A stretch of DNA of 64,000 nucleotides from Pseudoalteromonas phenolica (GTDB lineage: Bacteria > Pseudomonadota > Gammaproteobacteria > Enterobacterales > Alteromonadaceae): contig NZ_PNEC01000021.1 of assembly GCF_005886345.1 (NCBI RefSeq), positions 186,001 to 250,000 on the forward strand. The letters are read 5' to 3'. Positions 33,666-43,782 of the stretch are shown one piece after another; position 1 is the first letter of the stretch; each line of letters starts with the position of its first letter. The notes beneath the pieces are model-generated. The model ran no database searches, had not been told where the DNA came from, and saw nothing but the letters and a program-made list of their open reading frames with translations. Made by a program: the position numbers and the translations under genes.

Positions 33666-34343
33666 TCATTTTGTTATATCGAATTGGGTTAGTCGGCCTT
33701 TTAGTTTTGTAAGCTTTTCTAAATCAGGCAATTTTTGTTCTAAATCTGCTTTATCTAATTGAGGGCCTACGAATACTTTTGTTAATTCGCCATTTCGCGT
33801 TTTAATGGGTCGGGTAAATGCGGTAAAACCTGCATTTTTTAGTTTTTTCATTAAGGCTTCAACATTGGCTTTATGAGAAAAACTGCCCAGTTGTATGACA
33901 TACGCCATGCTGGTTAAATTAGACGCTTCTGAACGCTGCAAAGGCGTTACTTTTGCCTCTACCACTTGCTGTTGCGGTTTTACTTCTTCAACTTCGGGTT
34001 TTGCCTCTTCAACAACTTGTATTGGTTGTGAGCCTGAATCGTTTGCCGCTGTGTTCACAACGTCTTTTATTTCTAAGCTATCTACTTTTTCTTTAGACAC
34101 TGGCTCAGCGTCAAGTGCAACTTCATCATGCAAAGCTACAGGTTTAATAGCAGGGGCAAGCTCAGCTTTTGCGTCAATCTCTTGCTGAATTTCAATTGTA
34201 GTGAACTCAGGGCGCTCAGGAATGGCTTTAAAACCGTCTTTGAAGTGAACCTTTTCACCATCAAGAATATTCGGTATAAAAATGATGGCGGCAACCACCA
34301 CAATACTAGTACCCACTAAACGGTTTAAAAATCCTGAGTTCAC
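33666..34343 (-). CDS. dedD: SPOR-domain cell-division protein DedD
   Basis: A 225-residue protein with one N-terminal membrane segment (LVGTSIVVVAAIIFIPNILD, residues 9-28), a Pro/Glu/Val-rich periplasmic linker and a C-terminal SPOR domain (about 146-225: AYVIQLGSFSHKANVEALMK ... FVGPQLDKADLE). SPOR domains bind denuded glycan at the septum. Position between folC and cvpA is conserved with E. coli DedD (220 residues). Confidence 0.9.
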   Translation of the reverse strand: MNSGFLNRLVGTSIVVVAAIIFIPNILDGEKVHFKDGFKAIPERPEFTTIEIQQEIDAKAELAPAIKPVALHDEVALDAEPVSKEKVDSLEIKDVVNTAANDSGSQPIQVVEEAKPEVEEVKPQQQVVEAKVTPLQRSEASNLTSMAYVIQLGSFSHKANVEALMKKLKNAGFTAFTRPIKTRNGELTKVFVGPQLDKADLEQKLPDLEKLTKLKGRLTQFDITK

Positions 34344-34354
34344 AGCTTATCTCT

Positions 34355-35617
34355 CTATTTTTGCCAATACTGAATTGCTTCTGCAACAGTAAAGAAGGAG
34401 CCAAATACAATCATTGCCGTTTGATCATCAAGTTGCGATAACTGACTATCGAGTGCCATATGGACCGAATCAAACATGTTTGCGCTTTGCTGTTGTTCTT
34501 GCGATAGCAAAGGTAACAAGTTCGATGCTCGCTCTGCACGTGGACCATCTAAAGACGCTAATGACCAAAAATCAATTAGTTCAGACACTTCATTGATTAC
34601 ACTGGCTTTATCTTTATCAGCAAGCATAGCGATTAATGCATGTATTTTAAACCCTTGCTGCTTCAACTCTACTAATTTTTGCTTTAGGTAGCGTGCTGAT
34701 TCAGGGTTATGAGCAACATCAGTAAATACTATTGGTGAGTTACTTAGCTTTTGAAAGCGGCCTTCTACTTTTAAATCAGCTAAACATTTTTCAATCACTG
34801 ATAGCTCAGGAAGTAACTCTAAACGAGTCAGTAATGTCAAAGCTGTGGCGACATTTTGTGCCGGAATACTTGGCTTTTCAAACTCAAACGAATGCGATTT
34901 ATAACGCCAAACAAACGATGATTGTTTTGGTTCAAAGAAAAAGTCTCGCTTAGAGAGTATGAGCTCAGCTGAAATCTCATCACCATACTCTGTCACTGTA
35001 TGTGGAATATTTAGATCACCCACTACCGCAGGTTTATTTGCACGGAAAATACCTGCTTTATCATAGCCAACTAATTCACGCGTATCGCCTAAGTACTCTT
35101 TATGGTCAAGGTCGATAGTTGTAATAACGCTTGCAATCGGCTCGACAATATTTGTAGCATCGAATCGACCGCCCAAACCCACTTCAAGTAAGACATAATC
35201 GACTTCGCAGCGTTTAAAAATCGCCAGAGCGCCAAGCGTACCAAATTCAAAATAAGTCAGGGGTGTTTCGCCCCGGCCTTTTTCTAACAAGTCAAAAGCA
35301 TCAACATGATATTGATCGTCTAACTCTTTACCATTTACACGAACACGTTCGTTATAACGAATTAAATGTGGTGAAGCATACGTACCTACTGAGTAACCCT
35401 GAGCGAGTAGCAGACTTTCTAAGCAACGTGCGGTGGTACCTTTACCGTTAGTACCGGCAATCATGATGATTTTCGAGGAAGAATTGAGAAGATTAACCGA
35501 ATCGGCTACTTGTTTGATGCGCTCCAAACCCATTTCGATATTGGCAGGATGAACACGCTCTAAATAACAAAGCCAATCATCAAGACTTGATGATTGGCAA
35601 GGTATATTTTGTGACAT
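34355..35617 (-). CDS. folC: Bifunctional folylpolyglutamate/dihydrofolate synthase
   Basis: A 420-residue Mur-ligase-fold enzyme (E. coli 422) adding glutamate to dihydropteroate and tetrahydrofolate. The ATP loop is IAGTNGKGTTARCLES (residues about 53-68), followed by ASPHLIRYNERVRVNG, YVLLEVGLGGRFDATN and ITTIDLDHKEYLG. The C-terminal domain has VFTDVAHNPESARYL. It overlaps nothing and is 11 bases from dedD. Confidence 0.95.
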   Translation of the reverse strand: MSQNIPCQSSSLDDWLCYLERVHPANIEMGLERIKQVADSVNLLNSSSKIIMIAGTNGKGTTARCLESLLLAQGYSVGTYASPHLIRYNERVRVNGKELDDQYHVDAFDLLEKGRGETPLTYFEFGTLGALAIFKRCEVDYVLLEVGLGGRFDATNIVEPIASVITTIDLDHKEYLGDTRELVGYDKAGIFRANKPAVVGDLNIPHTVTEYGDEISAELILSKRDFFFEPKQSSFVWRYKSHSFEFEKPSIPAQNVATALTLLTRLELLPELSVIEKCLADLKVEGRFQKLSNSPIVFTDVAHNPESARYLKQKLVELKQQGFKIHALIAMLADKDKASVINEVSELIDFWSLASLDGPRAERASNLLPLLSQEQQQSANMFDSVHMALDSQLSQLDDQTAMIVFGSFFTVAEAIQYWQK

Positions 35618-35640
35618 AAAAACAGCTTAAATTAAAAAAT

Positions 35641-36522
35641 TTACGCTACTCTATGCTCTTGTTCAGTAGATGGCAAGTCCATAAACTTCGCTAAATTACG
35701 TGCTAGTGTGTCACGCATTTCACGACGATCAACAATCATGTCGATTGCACCATGCTCAAGTAGGAACTCTGAACGTTGGAAACCTTCAGGTAATGTTTCA
35801 CGAACTGTTTGTTCGATAACACGCGGACCTGCGAAACCAATAAGTGCTTTAGGTTCTGCAACATTGATATCACCTAACATTGCCAGTGAAGCAGATACAC
35901 CACCCATTGTAGGGTCGGTCATTACTGAGATAAATGGCAGGCCTCTTTCACTCATTTTAGCCAGTGCCGCACTTGTTTTTGCCATTTGCATCAATGACAT
36001 AAGTGCTTCTTGCATACGCGCACCGCCAGATGCTGAGAAACATACTAATGGCATGTTGTGCTCTAAACATTCGTTTACGGCATCAACAAAACGTGCACCA
36101 ACAACCGACGCCATTGAACCACCCATGAATGAGAATTCAAAAGCTACAGCTGCAACCGGCATACCTTTAAGACGACCCGTCATCGCAACTAGGGCATCTT
36201 TTTCGCCACTTACTTTTTGCGCAGCTGTGATTCTGTCAGAGTACTTTTTAGAATCTTTAAATTTAAGCACATCTTGTGGCTCGTGCTCGATGCCAATTTC
36301 TTTACGATCAGCATCGTCTAAAAACATTTCAAGGCGCTGACGTGCGCTAATACGCATGTGGTGATCACACTTAGGACATACATTGTGTGACTTCTCTAAT
36401 TCTGCTTTATATAAAATAGCATCACATGATGAACATTTTGCCCAAACGCCCTCTGGGACTTCTTTTTTGTTATTACCTGATGATTTGGTGGTTCTAGGTA
36501 AAATTTTTTCTAACCAACTCAT
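35641..36522 (-). CDS. accD: Acetyl-CoA carboxylase, carboxyltransferase beta subunit
   Basis: A 293-residue subunit that with AccA transfers carboxyl from biotin to acetyl-CoA, first step of fatty acid synthesis. An N-terminal zinc ribbon is complete: [12 protein letters not shown] and [12 protein letters not shown] give four Cys. The crotonase-like domain has the acyl-CoA segments [15 protein letters not shown] and [20 protein letters not shown]. Start at ATG 36522 (MSWLEKI), with AGAG upstream; a TTG two codons earlier is unlikely. Confidence 0.96.
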   Translation of the reverse strand: MSWLEKILPRTTKSSGNNKKEVPEGVWAKCSSCDAILYKAELEKSHNVCPKCDHHMRISARQRLEMFLDDADRKEIGIEHEPQDVLKFKDSKKYSDRITAAQKVSGEKDALVAMTGRLKGMPVAAVAFEFSFMGGSMASVVGARFVDAVNECLEHNMPLVCFSASGGARMQEALMSLMQMAKTSAALAKMSERGLPFISVMTDPTMGGVSASLAMLGDINVAEPKALIGFAGPRVIEQTVRETLPEGFQRSEFLLEHGAIDMIVDRREMRDTLARNLAKFMDLPSTEQEHRVA

Positions 36523-36686
36523 TTGCAATTCTCTTATGCTAATTCTGTGTTGTGGCGTCTGTATTTATTCAGACAAACTGCACTCATTAAACCATGATTT
36601 ATTAGACAAAGGTATAAAAAACTGGTCGTATAAGTCTTAAATAAGCCGCCATAATTCATTAACTAACCCAAGCTTTCGCTATAAAA

Positions 36687-37484
36687 TCACTCAATTTCAG
36701 TATCTGGCAAGAATAACGGTCCAAGTGGTGTCGAAGGAATTTGCCATTGCTCAGGGTAGTCAACATCGACTAAATACAGCCCATTAGGCTTTGCTGTTGC
36801 ACTTGCTTGAGTTCTGTCTTTGAGTGCCAGTAACTCAGCCATCCATTCAGGTGGATATTTACCCGTGCCAATATCAAGCAGAGTGCCTGTAATGTTTCTC
36901 ACCATATGGTGCAAAAAGGCATTGGCTTTCACGTCGATGATGACAAAGTTGCCTACACGTTCGACACTTAAGTGCAGCATTTTTCGAAATGGTGTGTTTG
37001 ATTGGCAATGCACAGCACGAAATGAAGTAAAGTCTTGCTCACCTAACATCACCGGGCAAGCCGCTTGCATTAGCTTTTCATCAAGCGGATGATGGTAATG
37101 CGTCACTCCACTTCTTAAAATGCCTGGGCGATAAGGGTTATTGTAAATCACGTAGCGGTAACGGCGTGCTGTCGCACTAAAGCGAGCATGAAACTCATCA
37201 TCGACAACTTGTGCAAACTGTATTGCAATATCGTCAGGTAATTGAGAGTTTGCGCCTAGCGTAAATGCACTCATATCTCGCTCTGAGTGAGTATCGAAAT
37301 GCACGACCTGCCCTGTCGCATGAACACCTGCATCAGTTCGACCTGCACACACTACTTCGACTTCATGGTTGCAAATGCGAGACAAAACAGTTTCTAACTC
37401 TTGTTGAATACTGTTTACATGAGACTGTCTTTGCCAACCACTGTATTGAGCGCCGTTATATTCGATACCAAGTGCTACACGCAT
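36687..37484 (-). CDS. truA: tRNA pseudouridine(38-40) synthase
   Basis: A 265-residue pseudouridine synthase (E. coli 270). The catalytic Asp lies in [18 protein letters not shown] (near residue 52). It opens [20 protein letters not shown], as in the family, and has [19 protein letters not shown] in the C-terminal half. It stands between fimV and accD, the order seen in many gammaproteobacteria. Confidence 0.96.
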   Translation of the reverse strand: MRVALGIEYNGAQYSGWQRQSHVNSIQQELETVLSRICNHEVEVVCAGRTDAGVHATGQVVHFDTHSERDMSAFTLGANSQLPDDIAIQFAQVVDDEFHARFSATARRYRYVIYNNPYRPGILRSGVTHYHHPLDEKLMQAACPVMLGEQDFTSFRAVHCQSNTPFRKMLHLSVERVGNFVIIDVKANAFLHHMVRNITGTLLDIGTGKYPPEWMAELLALKDRTQASATAKPNGLYLVDVDYPEQWQIPSTPLGPLFLPDTEIE

Positions 37485-37569
37485 GAATTTATTACCTCTG
37501 TCTAGACTAGCGCAGCATTCTAAGCCATCGCGACTTTGAATTAAAGAGAGAACTGAGAGCTAGAAAAAA

Positions 37570-37593
37570 TAAAGGAGGCTAACGCCTCCTTTA
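37570..37593 (-). terminator. Terminator after fimV
   Basis: On the minus strand AAAGGAGGC, loop GTTA, GCCTCCTTT then ATTTTTTC. It separates fimV from truA. Confidence 0.85.
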
Positions 37594-37630
37594 TACTGAT
37601 TGTTAAAATGACCAAAACTCAGCTTATACA

Positions 37631-40600
37631 CTAAGACTGTATTTTTTCTCTTAGTGAACTTGCTTCAGCTTGAACTGATTCAGGCCCTGCATTTATCACT
37701 TCTTCGATAATAGCAAGCGCACTCTCACTGTCATCAATTTCAATATATGCTCTTGCTAAATCTAACTTTGCAGAAAAGCCATCGGCTTCTAGATCCACAT
37801 CAAGGGCATTCTCGCCGGCAAGTAAATCATCAAAATCGCCTAAGCCAACATCCATATTCGCTTCTTGGTAAGGCTCTTCTTCTGTTTCAAAGTCGTCACT
37901 TTCTGCGAGTAAGTCGTCAATTTCTAGATACTCTTCAACGTCTGGCTGAGAAACTTCATCACCACTTACAGTTTCAGTATCTAATGTTCCAAGATCTTTG
38001 TTTAGTTCTTCACTTAATAACGCATCGAAATTAAGTTCTACTTCATCTAATGATTCTGTATCGATTGGTTCTGGTTCAGCTAAATCATTCAGCAATGCAT
38101 CAAAATCAGTATCAGAAATCTCTGACATAAACTGATCTTCTATCGCCGCTTCATCAATAGCTATCTCAACAGGCGATTCAACTTCTTCGTTGTTGGCAAG
38201 ATCATCTAACTCATTTAAAAACGCTTCAGGAGATATTTCTTCGAGATCCGTTAAAGCTTGCTCATTTTGAGCTTCGCCTTCAAGTTCATCGCCTATAGCG
38301 TCTTCAAGTAACTTATCTTCGATTGGAGATTCAATTTCTTCCTGAGCTGTCTCTTCTTGAATAGACATCTCTTGAATTTCAAGTGCTTGCTCTTCAGTTG
38401 CAGCTTCTAGCGCGGCAGCTTCGTCAAACTCTGGGAAGTCTTCTATTTCAAGCTCATCTTCGATTAGAGGTTCAACTTCTTCCTGAGCTATCTCTTCTAG
38501 AATAGGCTCTTCTTGAATAGGCGTATCTTGAATTTCAAGTGCTTGCTCTTCAGTAACAGCTTCTAGCGCTGCATCTTCATCAAACTCCGGGAAGTCTTCA
38601 ATTTCAAGCTCATCTTCGATGCTGTCTGCAATTAGTTCATCTTCGATTAGAGATTCAGCTTCTTCCTGGGCTATCTCTTCTTGAATAGGCGCATCTTGAA
38701 CTTCAAGAGTCTGCTCATCAGTAACAGCTTCTAGCGCTGCATCCTCACCAAACTCCGGGAAGTCTTCGATTTCAAGCTCATCTTCGATGTTGTCTTCGAT
38801 TGGTGATTCAGCTTCTTCTAGCGCTCTCTCTTCTTGAATAGACGTATCTTGAATTTCGAGTGCTTGCGCTTCAGTAGCAGATTCTAGCGCGGCAGCTTCG
38901 TCAAAATGTGAGAACTCTTCGATTTCAAGATCATCTTCGATGTTGTCTGCAATTAGTTCATCTTCAAATAGAGATTCAACTTCTTCCTGACCTGTATCTT
39001 CTTGAGCTGGTGTATCTTGAATTTCTAGTGCTTGCGCTTCAGTAGCAGCCTCTAGTACGGCATCTTCATCAAACTCAGGAAAGTCTTCGATTTCCAGCTC
39101 ATCTTCGATGTTGTCTGCATGTAGCTCATCCTCAGAAGGCAACTCAACTTCTTCGTGAAGTGCCTCTTCTTGAGCTGGTGTATCCTGAATTTTTTGAGCT
39201 TGTTCTTCTGTTAAAGCCTCTAGTGCGGCCTCTTCATCAAACTCAGGGAAGTCTTCGATTTCCAACTCATCTTCGATGGTGTCAACAGTTAATTCATCTT
39301 TAGAAGGCAACTCAACGTCTTCGTGAAGTGCCTCTTCTTGAGCTGGTGTATCCTGAATTTTTTGAGCTTGTTCTTCTGTTAAAGCCTCTAGTGCGGCCTC
39401 TTCATCAAACTCAGGGAAGTCTTCGATTTCCAACTCATCTTCGATGGTGTCAACAGTTATCTCATCTTCAGAAGGCGACTCAACTTCTTCGTGAAGTGCC
39501 TCTTCTTGAGCTGGTGTATCCTGAATTTCTGGAGCTTGTTCTTCAGTTACAGACTCTAGTGCGGCATCTTCATCAAACTCTCGGAAGTCTTCGATCTCTG
39601 GCTCATCTTCGATGCTATCTGTTAAGGAAGTAGTCTCACCTTGTTCAACTTCAGGTTCTTCACTGTTGATTTCATGTTCAATGTCGGTATCAGATAAATC
39701 ACCTAATTCTGGCTCAATATCAGCATCTAATAAATCATCAAAAGAAAGTTCATCATCAGTGAGTAACTCATCGTCAAGTGAGCCTTCTAGCGAACTACCT
39801 GCTTCTAATGCTTGAGAAAGTTCTTGTTCAGTTTCAGTGATATTTAGAACGTCCTCGTCCAGTTCTTCATCTAAATCTAATTCTGGATAACTCTCTAATT
39901 CAGCACTTGGTGTAACAGTATCAACTTCTGGCAACTCTTCTTCAGATGATAAATCAATATCGTCTGAAAGCGGGTCATCACCAAGCTCCACTTCTCCGTC
40001 GTACTCATCACTACTTTGCCACTCATCTTCCGACTCGAGCTCATCGAGCATTTCATCAACACTTTTCAAAGGTGCTTGTGGTGTTTGAGCTTCAGGTTCG
40101 GTCGGTACGTCATCATCAATATCAGTTGAAGTATGTTGATTCATCGCGTTTAACTCATCAACAATACTCTGCTCCACAGATTTAGGCTCGAATACTTCAT
40201 TTTCGGAAGTTGCAGCTTCTTCAACTTGGCTTTCTTCAACTAACTTTTGAAACTCATCAGTGTGTTCTTCAATTAACTCTTCTTCAAAGTCTGGTTCGTC
40301 GATTAAGCCACCAATGACTGCACCAAGCTCGTTTTCATCTGTTGATGTGGGTTCTGTTAATAAATCATCTTCAAGGAGGTCATCTAAATCATCAAGTGCG
40401 ATGTCATCTTCCGAAGTTACAACTTCCTCAGTTGTTTCAGGTGTGGCTGTCTCTTGAACTAAATCAATGCTCTCTTCGCTTAACTCTTCGTCAAAGTCTG
40501 GCTCGTCGATTAAGTCATCAAGGGCTTCATCAAGCTCGTTTTCATCTGTTGATGTGGGTTCTGTTAATAGATCATCTTCAAGGAGGTCATCTAAATCATC

Positions 40601-43510
40601 AAGTGCGGTGTCATCTTCTGAAGTTACAACTGCCTCTGTTGTTTCAGGTATGGCTGTCTCTTGAACTAAATCAATGTTCTCTTCGCTTAACTCTTCGCTT
40701 AACTCTTCGTCAAAGTCTGGCTCGTCGATTAAGTCATCAAGGGCTTCATCAAGCTCGCTTTCATCTATTGATGTGGGTTCTGTTAATAGATCATCTTCAA
40801 GGAGGTCATCTAAATCATCAAGTGCGGTGTCATCTTCTGAAGTTACAACTTCCTCTGTTGTTTCAGGTGTGGCTGTCTCTGGAACTTCATCAACGGTTTC
40901 TTCACTTAACTCATCTTCAAAGTCTGGGTCTTCGGTTAATTCATCAAAGGCAACATCAAGCTCGCTTTCATCTGTTGATGCCTGTTCTGTTAATAGATCA
41001 TCTTCAAGGAGGTCTTCTAAATCATCAAGTGCGATGTCATCTTTTGAAGTTACAACTTCCTCAGTTGTTTCAGATGTGGCTGTCTCTGGAACTTCATCAA
41101 CGTTTTCTTCACTTAACGCTTCTTCAAAATCTGGTTCTTCGGTTAATTCATCAAAGGCAGAATCAAGCTCGCTTTCATCTGTTGATGCCGGTTCTGTTAA
41201 TAAATCATCTTCGAGGAGGTCTTCTAAATCATCAAGTGCGATGTCATCTTTTGAAGTTACAACTTCCTCAGTTGTTTCAGGTGTGGCTGTCTCTGGAACT
41301 TCATCAACGTTTTCTTCACTTAACTCATTTTCAAAGTCTGGTTCTTCGGTTAATTCATCAAAGGCAGCATCAAGCTCGCTTTCATCTGTTAATGCCGGTT
41401 CTGTTAATAAATCATATTCGAGGAGGTCTTCTAAATCATCAAGTGCGATGTCATCTTCCGAAGTTACAACTTCCTCAGTTGTTTCAGGTGTGGCTGTCTC
41501 TTGAATTTCATCAACGGTGTCTTCACTCAATCCTTCTTCAAAACCTGGTTCATCGATTAAATCATCCATGTCGAGATCCAAGTCATCTGCTTCTAACGGA
41601 TCTTCATTAATCGATAACTCATCTTGATTTGACTCCGTAATTAAAGAATCAATGTCATCTATATCAACATCACCCTCATCGGTATGCACACTCTCTGGTT
41701 CGCCCTGCCCCTGAGCTTCATCTATTAGTGAGTCTATGTCATCAGTATCAAGATCATCTGAAGCGATATCATCAAGCAAGCTATCAACACCGTCAGCGTC
41801 TACCAATTGTGAGTCATTCCTCACAATATCAGGGTTCTCTTCTACTGTGCCGCCCACTTCGTCTAAGAGGTCATCAATATTATCAATATCAAAATCATCT
41901 TCATCGCTGATCTCAACTGCTGGTTCATCAGTTTGCGCGACTTCATCTAGCAAGTTATCGATATCATCCAGCTCGAAGTCTTCATCTGCTCCTTCAATAC
42001 TTTCATTCTTTGGGGGCTGATCAGCAACCTCGTCAATTAAGCTGTCAATATCATCTAAATCAAAGTCGTCGTCAGTACTTTCTGCCTGATCAGTCAATGT
42101 CTCATTAAGTATTGAATCTACATCGACATCTTCCTGCTGTTCAGTTGCTAGCTCTTCACTTAATGCGGCTAATGCATCATCACTAACATCTAACTCGTCA
42201 TCAGCGGATTCATCTGATTTACTGTACAGTTCGTCAGTTTCAATAGGGCTAGAATCACCATCGAGGTCGACCATGTCATCTGAATCAAAGCTTTGTTGCA
42301 AGAATTCATCTAAATCATCATCACCATCAAGACCATCAAGACCATCAAGACCATCAAGACCATCAAGACCATCTTCAAAGGATATGTCTCCCCCTAAAAT
42401 ACTATCAAGCTCATCTTGATCTAAAATATCATCAAATTTATGATCTTCTAAAGAGTCAAAAACCTCATCATCTTCAGGCAGGATGTCATCATCGAGCTGA
42501 ACGCTATCTTCGACTGGCATGCTACTATCTAACGGCGGTACATCTAAATCGAGTGGATCCACCGCTGCTGCACTTGCAACTCCTGCAACTTCGGCTGCAA
42601 CTGGTGTAGCTGGTGTAGCTGGTGTTTGTGGTAGGAAATCATCTTCGTCATCAGTATTATTGGCACTCTTGCGTTTACGCAAGAACATCACTAAACCACC
42701 AATCACTAATAAAGCAGGTAAAGTTGCTAACACTCCAATCATCACAGGGTTTGAGAGTAATTCAGTACTTTGTTCTTCTTGTTGCTGTGCTCTTTGACGT
42801 TCAATCAAGGCATTTTGGAGTTCGATGACTGATTGAAGCTGCTGCTGAATTTCAGAATCTTGGCCGAGCTGATTACGAACATTTTGTAGCTCTTCAGAAA
42901 TGCTTGTTAGCTGGCCTTTTAGCTTGTTGTTCTCTTCTAGTATTTCTTCAACACTGCGAACAGAGTTCTTAAATTGTGATTGTAGCTCTTGTAACTTAGC
43001 GTCTTGCTCCATTTGCAATGACTTAAGCTGCGAAGTGAGTTGCTGTTGTGCATTATCAACATCGATTTTTCGAGCTTGAGTAACTTTTTTTTGCGCTTCT
43101 TCAATGGTTTGGTTGTCGAGCATGCCGCTCTTTTTTAGCTCCCACAAGTCATCGTCTTGATCTGAGCGCTGCTTTGCTATGGCAGGGTTTTCTCGACGCA
43201 TTTCTGCAATGGTCGGTATTTTGAGATATGCGCCATCGCGAATATGATTGAGGTTCTTATCTAAAAAAGCATTGGGGTTTTTGCGATAAAGGGCGCTCAT
43301 TACCTGATAAACAGTAACAGAGCCGTCATCTGGCCTAATTTTTTGCGCAATTCGCCACAAAGTGTCCGAGGGCTTTATTGGGCCAATAGAGCGACCCATT
43401 TGACCATAATCGGCATTCTTAGGGCCCTTTAAAATGGTACCGTCTTGTGTGTAGGCTGGTATGGTTATCAATGCAAATGCAAAGAAACAAATAAACACTA
43501 AACCGCGCAT
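37631..43510 (-). CDS. fimV: FimV-like polar landmark protein, very long acidic repeat form
   Basis: Polar peptidoglycan-binding hub protein that in other bacteria organises pili, chemotaxis and flagellar placement. Architecture of 1959 residues: signal peptide (1-22, ending ITIPAYTQ), a FimV N-terminal/LysM region (about 40-105, SDTLWRIAQKIRPDDG ... AYLKIPT), a coiled coil (110-245, Gln/Glu-rich), one membrane helix near 255-275 (VMIGVLATLPALLVIGGLVM) with RKRK after it. Then comes a huge acidic cytoplasmic region (about 280-1890) with repeats listed separately, and a C-terminal TPR/FimV tail (AKLDLARAYIEIDDSESALA). P. aeruginosa FimV has 919 residues, so the middle is greatly expanded. Neighbours asd and truA are as expected. 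Confidence 0.92.
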   Translation of the reverse strand: MRGLVFICFFAFALITIPAYTQDGTILKGPKNADYGQMGRSIGPIKPSDTLWRIAQKIRPDDGSVTVYQVMSALYRKNPNAFLDKNLNHIRDGAYLKIPTIAEMRRENPAIAKQRSDQDDDLWELKKSGMLDNQTIEEAQKKVTQARKIDVDNAQQQLTSQLKSLQMEQDAKLQELQSQFKNSVRSVEEILEENNKLKGQLTSISEELQNVRNQLGQDSEIQQQLQSVIELQNALIERQRAQQQEEQSTELLSNPVMIGVLATLPALLVIGGLVMFLRKRKSANNTDDEDDFLPQTPATPATPVAAEVAGVASAAAVDPLDLDVPPLDSSMPVEDSVQLDDDILPEDDEVFDSLEDHKFDDILDQDELDSILGGDISFEDGLDGLDGLDGLDGLDGDDDLDEFLQQSFDSDDMVDLDGDSSPIETDELYSKSDESADDELDVSDDALAALSEELATEQQEDVDVDSILNETLTDQAESTDDDFDLDDIDSLIDEVADQPPKNESIEGADEDFELDDIDNLLDEVAQTDEPAVEISDEDDFDIDNIDDLLDEVGGTVEENPDIVRNDSQLVDADGVDSLLDDIASDDLDTDDIDSLIDEAQGQGEPESVHTDEGDVDIDDIDSLITESNQDELSINEDPLEADDLDLDMDDLIDEPGFEEGLSEDTVDEIQETATPETTEEVVTSEDDIALDDLEDLLEYDLLTEPALTDESELDAAFDELTEEPDFENELSEENVDEVPETATPETTEEVVTSKDDIALDDLEDLLEDDLLTEPASTDESELDSAFDELTEEPDFEEALSEENVDEVPETATSETTEEVVTSKDDIALDDLEDLLEDDLLTEQASTDESELDVAFDELTEDPDFEDELSEETVDEVPETATPETTEEVVTSEDDTALDDLDDLLEDDLLTEPTSIDESELDEALDDLIDEPDFDEELSEELSEENIDLVQETAIPETTEAVVTSEDDTALDDLDDLLEDDLLTEPTSTDENELDEALDDLIDEPDFDEELSEESIDLVQETATPETTEEVVTSEDDIALDDLDDLLEDDLLTEPTSTDENELGAVIGGLIDEPDFEEELIEEHTDEFQKLVEESQVEEAATSENEVFEPKSVEQSIVDELNAMNQHTSTDIDDDVPTEPEAQTPQAPLKSVDEMLDELESEDEWQSSDEYDGEVELGDDPLSDDIDLSSEEELPEVDTVTPSAELESYPELDLDEELDEDVLNITETEQELSQALEAGSSLEGSLDDELLTDDELSFDDLLDADIEPELGDLSDTDIEHEINSEEPEVEQGETTSLTDSIEDEPEIEDFREFDEDAALESVTEEQAPEIQDTPAQEEALHEEVESPSEDEITVDTIEDELEIEDFPEFDEEAALEALTEEQAQKIQDTPAQEEALHEDVELPSKDELTVDTIEDELEIEDFPEFDEEAALEALTEEQAQKIQDTPAQEEALHEEVELPSEDELHADNIEDELEIEDFPEFDEDAVLEAATEAQALEIQDTPAQEDTGQEEVESLFEDELIADNIEDDLEIEEFSHFDEAAALESATEAQALEIQDTSIQEERALEEAESPIEDNIEDELEIEDFPEFGEDAALEAVTDEQTLEVQDAPIQEEIAQEEAESLIEDELIADSIEDELEIEDFPEFDEDAALEAVTEEQALEIQDTPIQEEPILEEIAQEEVEPLIEDELEIEDFPEFDEAAALEAATEEQALEIQEMSIQEETAQEEIESPIEDKLLEDAIGDELEGEAQNEQALTDLEEISPEAFLNELDDLANNEEVESPVEIAIDEAAIEDQFMSEISDTDFDALLNDLAEPEPIDTESLDEVELNFDALLSEELNKDLGTLDTETVSGDEVSQPDVEEYLEIDDLLAESDDFETEEEPYQEANMDVGLGDFDDLLAGENALDVDLEADGFSAKLDLARAYIEIDDSESALAIIEEVINAGPESVQAEASSLREKIQS
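38290..39625 (-). repeat. FimV repeat family B (about 8 units of about 56 codons)
   Basis: Eight consecutive units of the form IEDELEIEDFPEFDE followed by AALEAxTEEQALEIQDTP and a variable Glu-rich end. Units 2 and 3 are nearly identical in DNA, showing recent duplication. One unit ends early. Boundaries are approximate. Confidence 0.8.
40290..41530 (-). repeat. FimV repeat family A (about 6 units of about 66 codons)
   Basis: Six units with core ETATPETTEEVVTS, then DDIALDDLEDLLEDDLLTEP and STDESELDxAFDELxxEPDF. The fourth unit has an extra ELSEELSEEN duplication. Neighbouring units are very alike in DNA. Boundaries are approximate. Confidence 0.8.
42323..42367 (-). repeat. Nine-base tandem repeat in fimV (5 copies)
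   Basis: Five exact copies of accatcaag on the plus strand, encoding repeated Leu-Asp-Gly. The unit is a multiple of three, so copy changes keep the frame. Confidence 0.9.
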
Positions 43511-43746
43511 GTTGATCCTTTAGATATCATGTCCAACATCGTGCTAAACATTAAAATATTGCTAATGGTGGCTTTTGCAAGCTCTATTCCAACTGCAAAC
43601 TATAAACCAGTTACATTGGAATATCTATGGCAAAGCTTTGATAAATAGTGCCTAGAGCGTACTAAAGTATGAGAAGATGTGAACAAAGAATATTGTTTAT
43701 AGTCAATATATTGGCTGGTTTTTAAACGGGCAGCTGTAAAAAGCGG

Positions 43747-43772
43747 CAAAACCCTGCCGAAGCAGGGTTTTG
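43747..43772 (-). terminator. Terminator after asd
   Basis: On the minus strand CAAAACCCTGC, tetraloop TTCG, GCAGGGTTTTG, then CCGCTTTTT. Perfect 11-bp stem closed by a UUCG-type loop, 10 bases after the asd stop. Confidence 0.88.
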
Positions 43773-43782
43773 TCATTGCGAA

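Noticed and set aside
35708-36340. 210-codon plus-strand ORF opposite accD
   Set aside because: Overlaps a complete, clearly recognised accD on the other strand; its translation is Ser/Ala/Ile-rich without domains.
40342-41610. Long plus-strand ORFs (422 and 276 codons) opposite fimV
   Set aside because: They are antisense shadows of the acidic repeats: the repeated Asp/Glu/Ser/Leu codons read backwards contain few stops and give only low-complexity Ser- or Leu/His-rich strings. No ribosome site and no recognisable domain.
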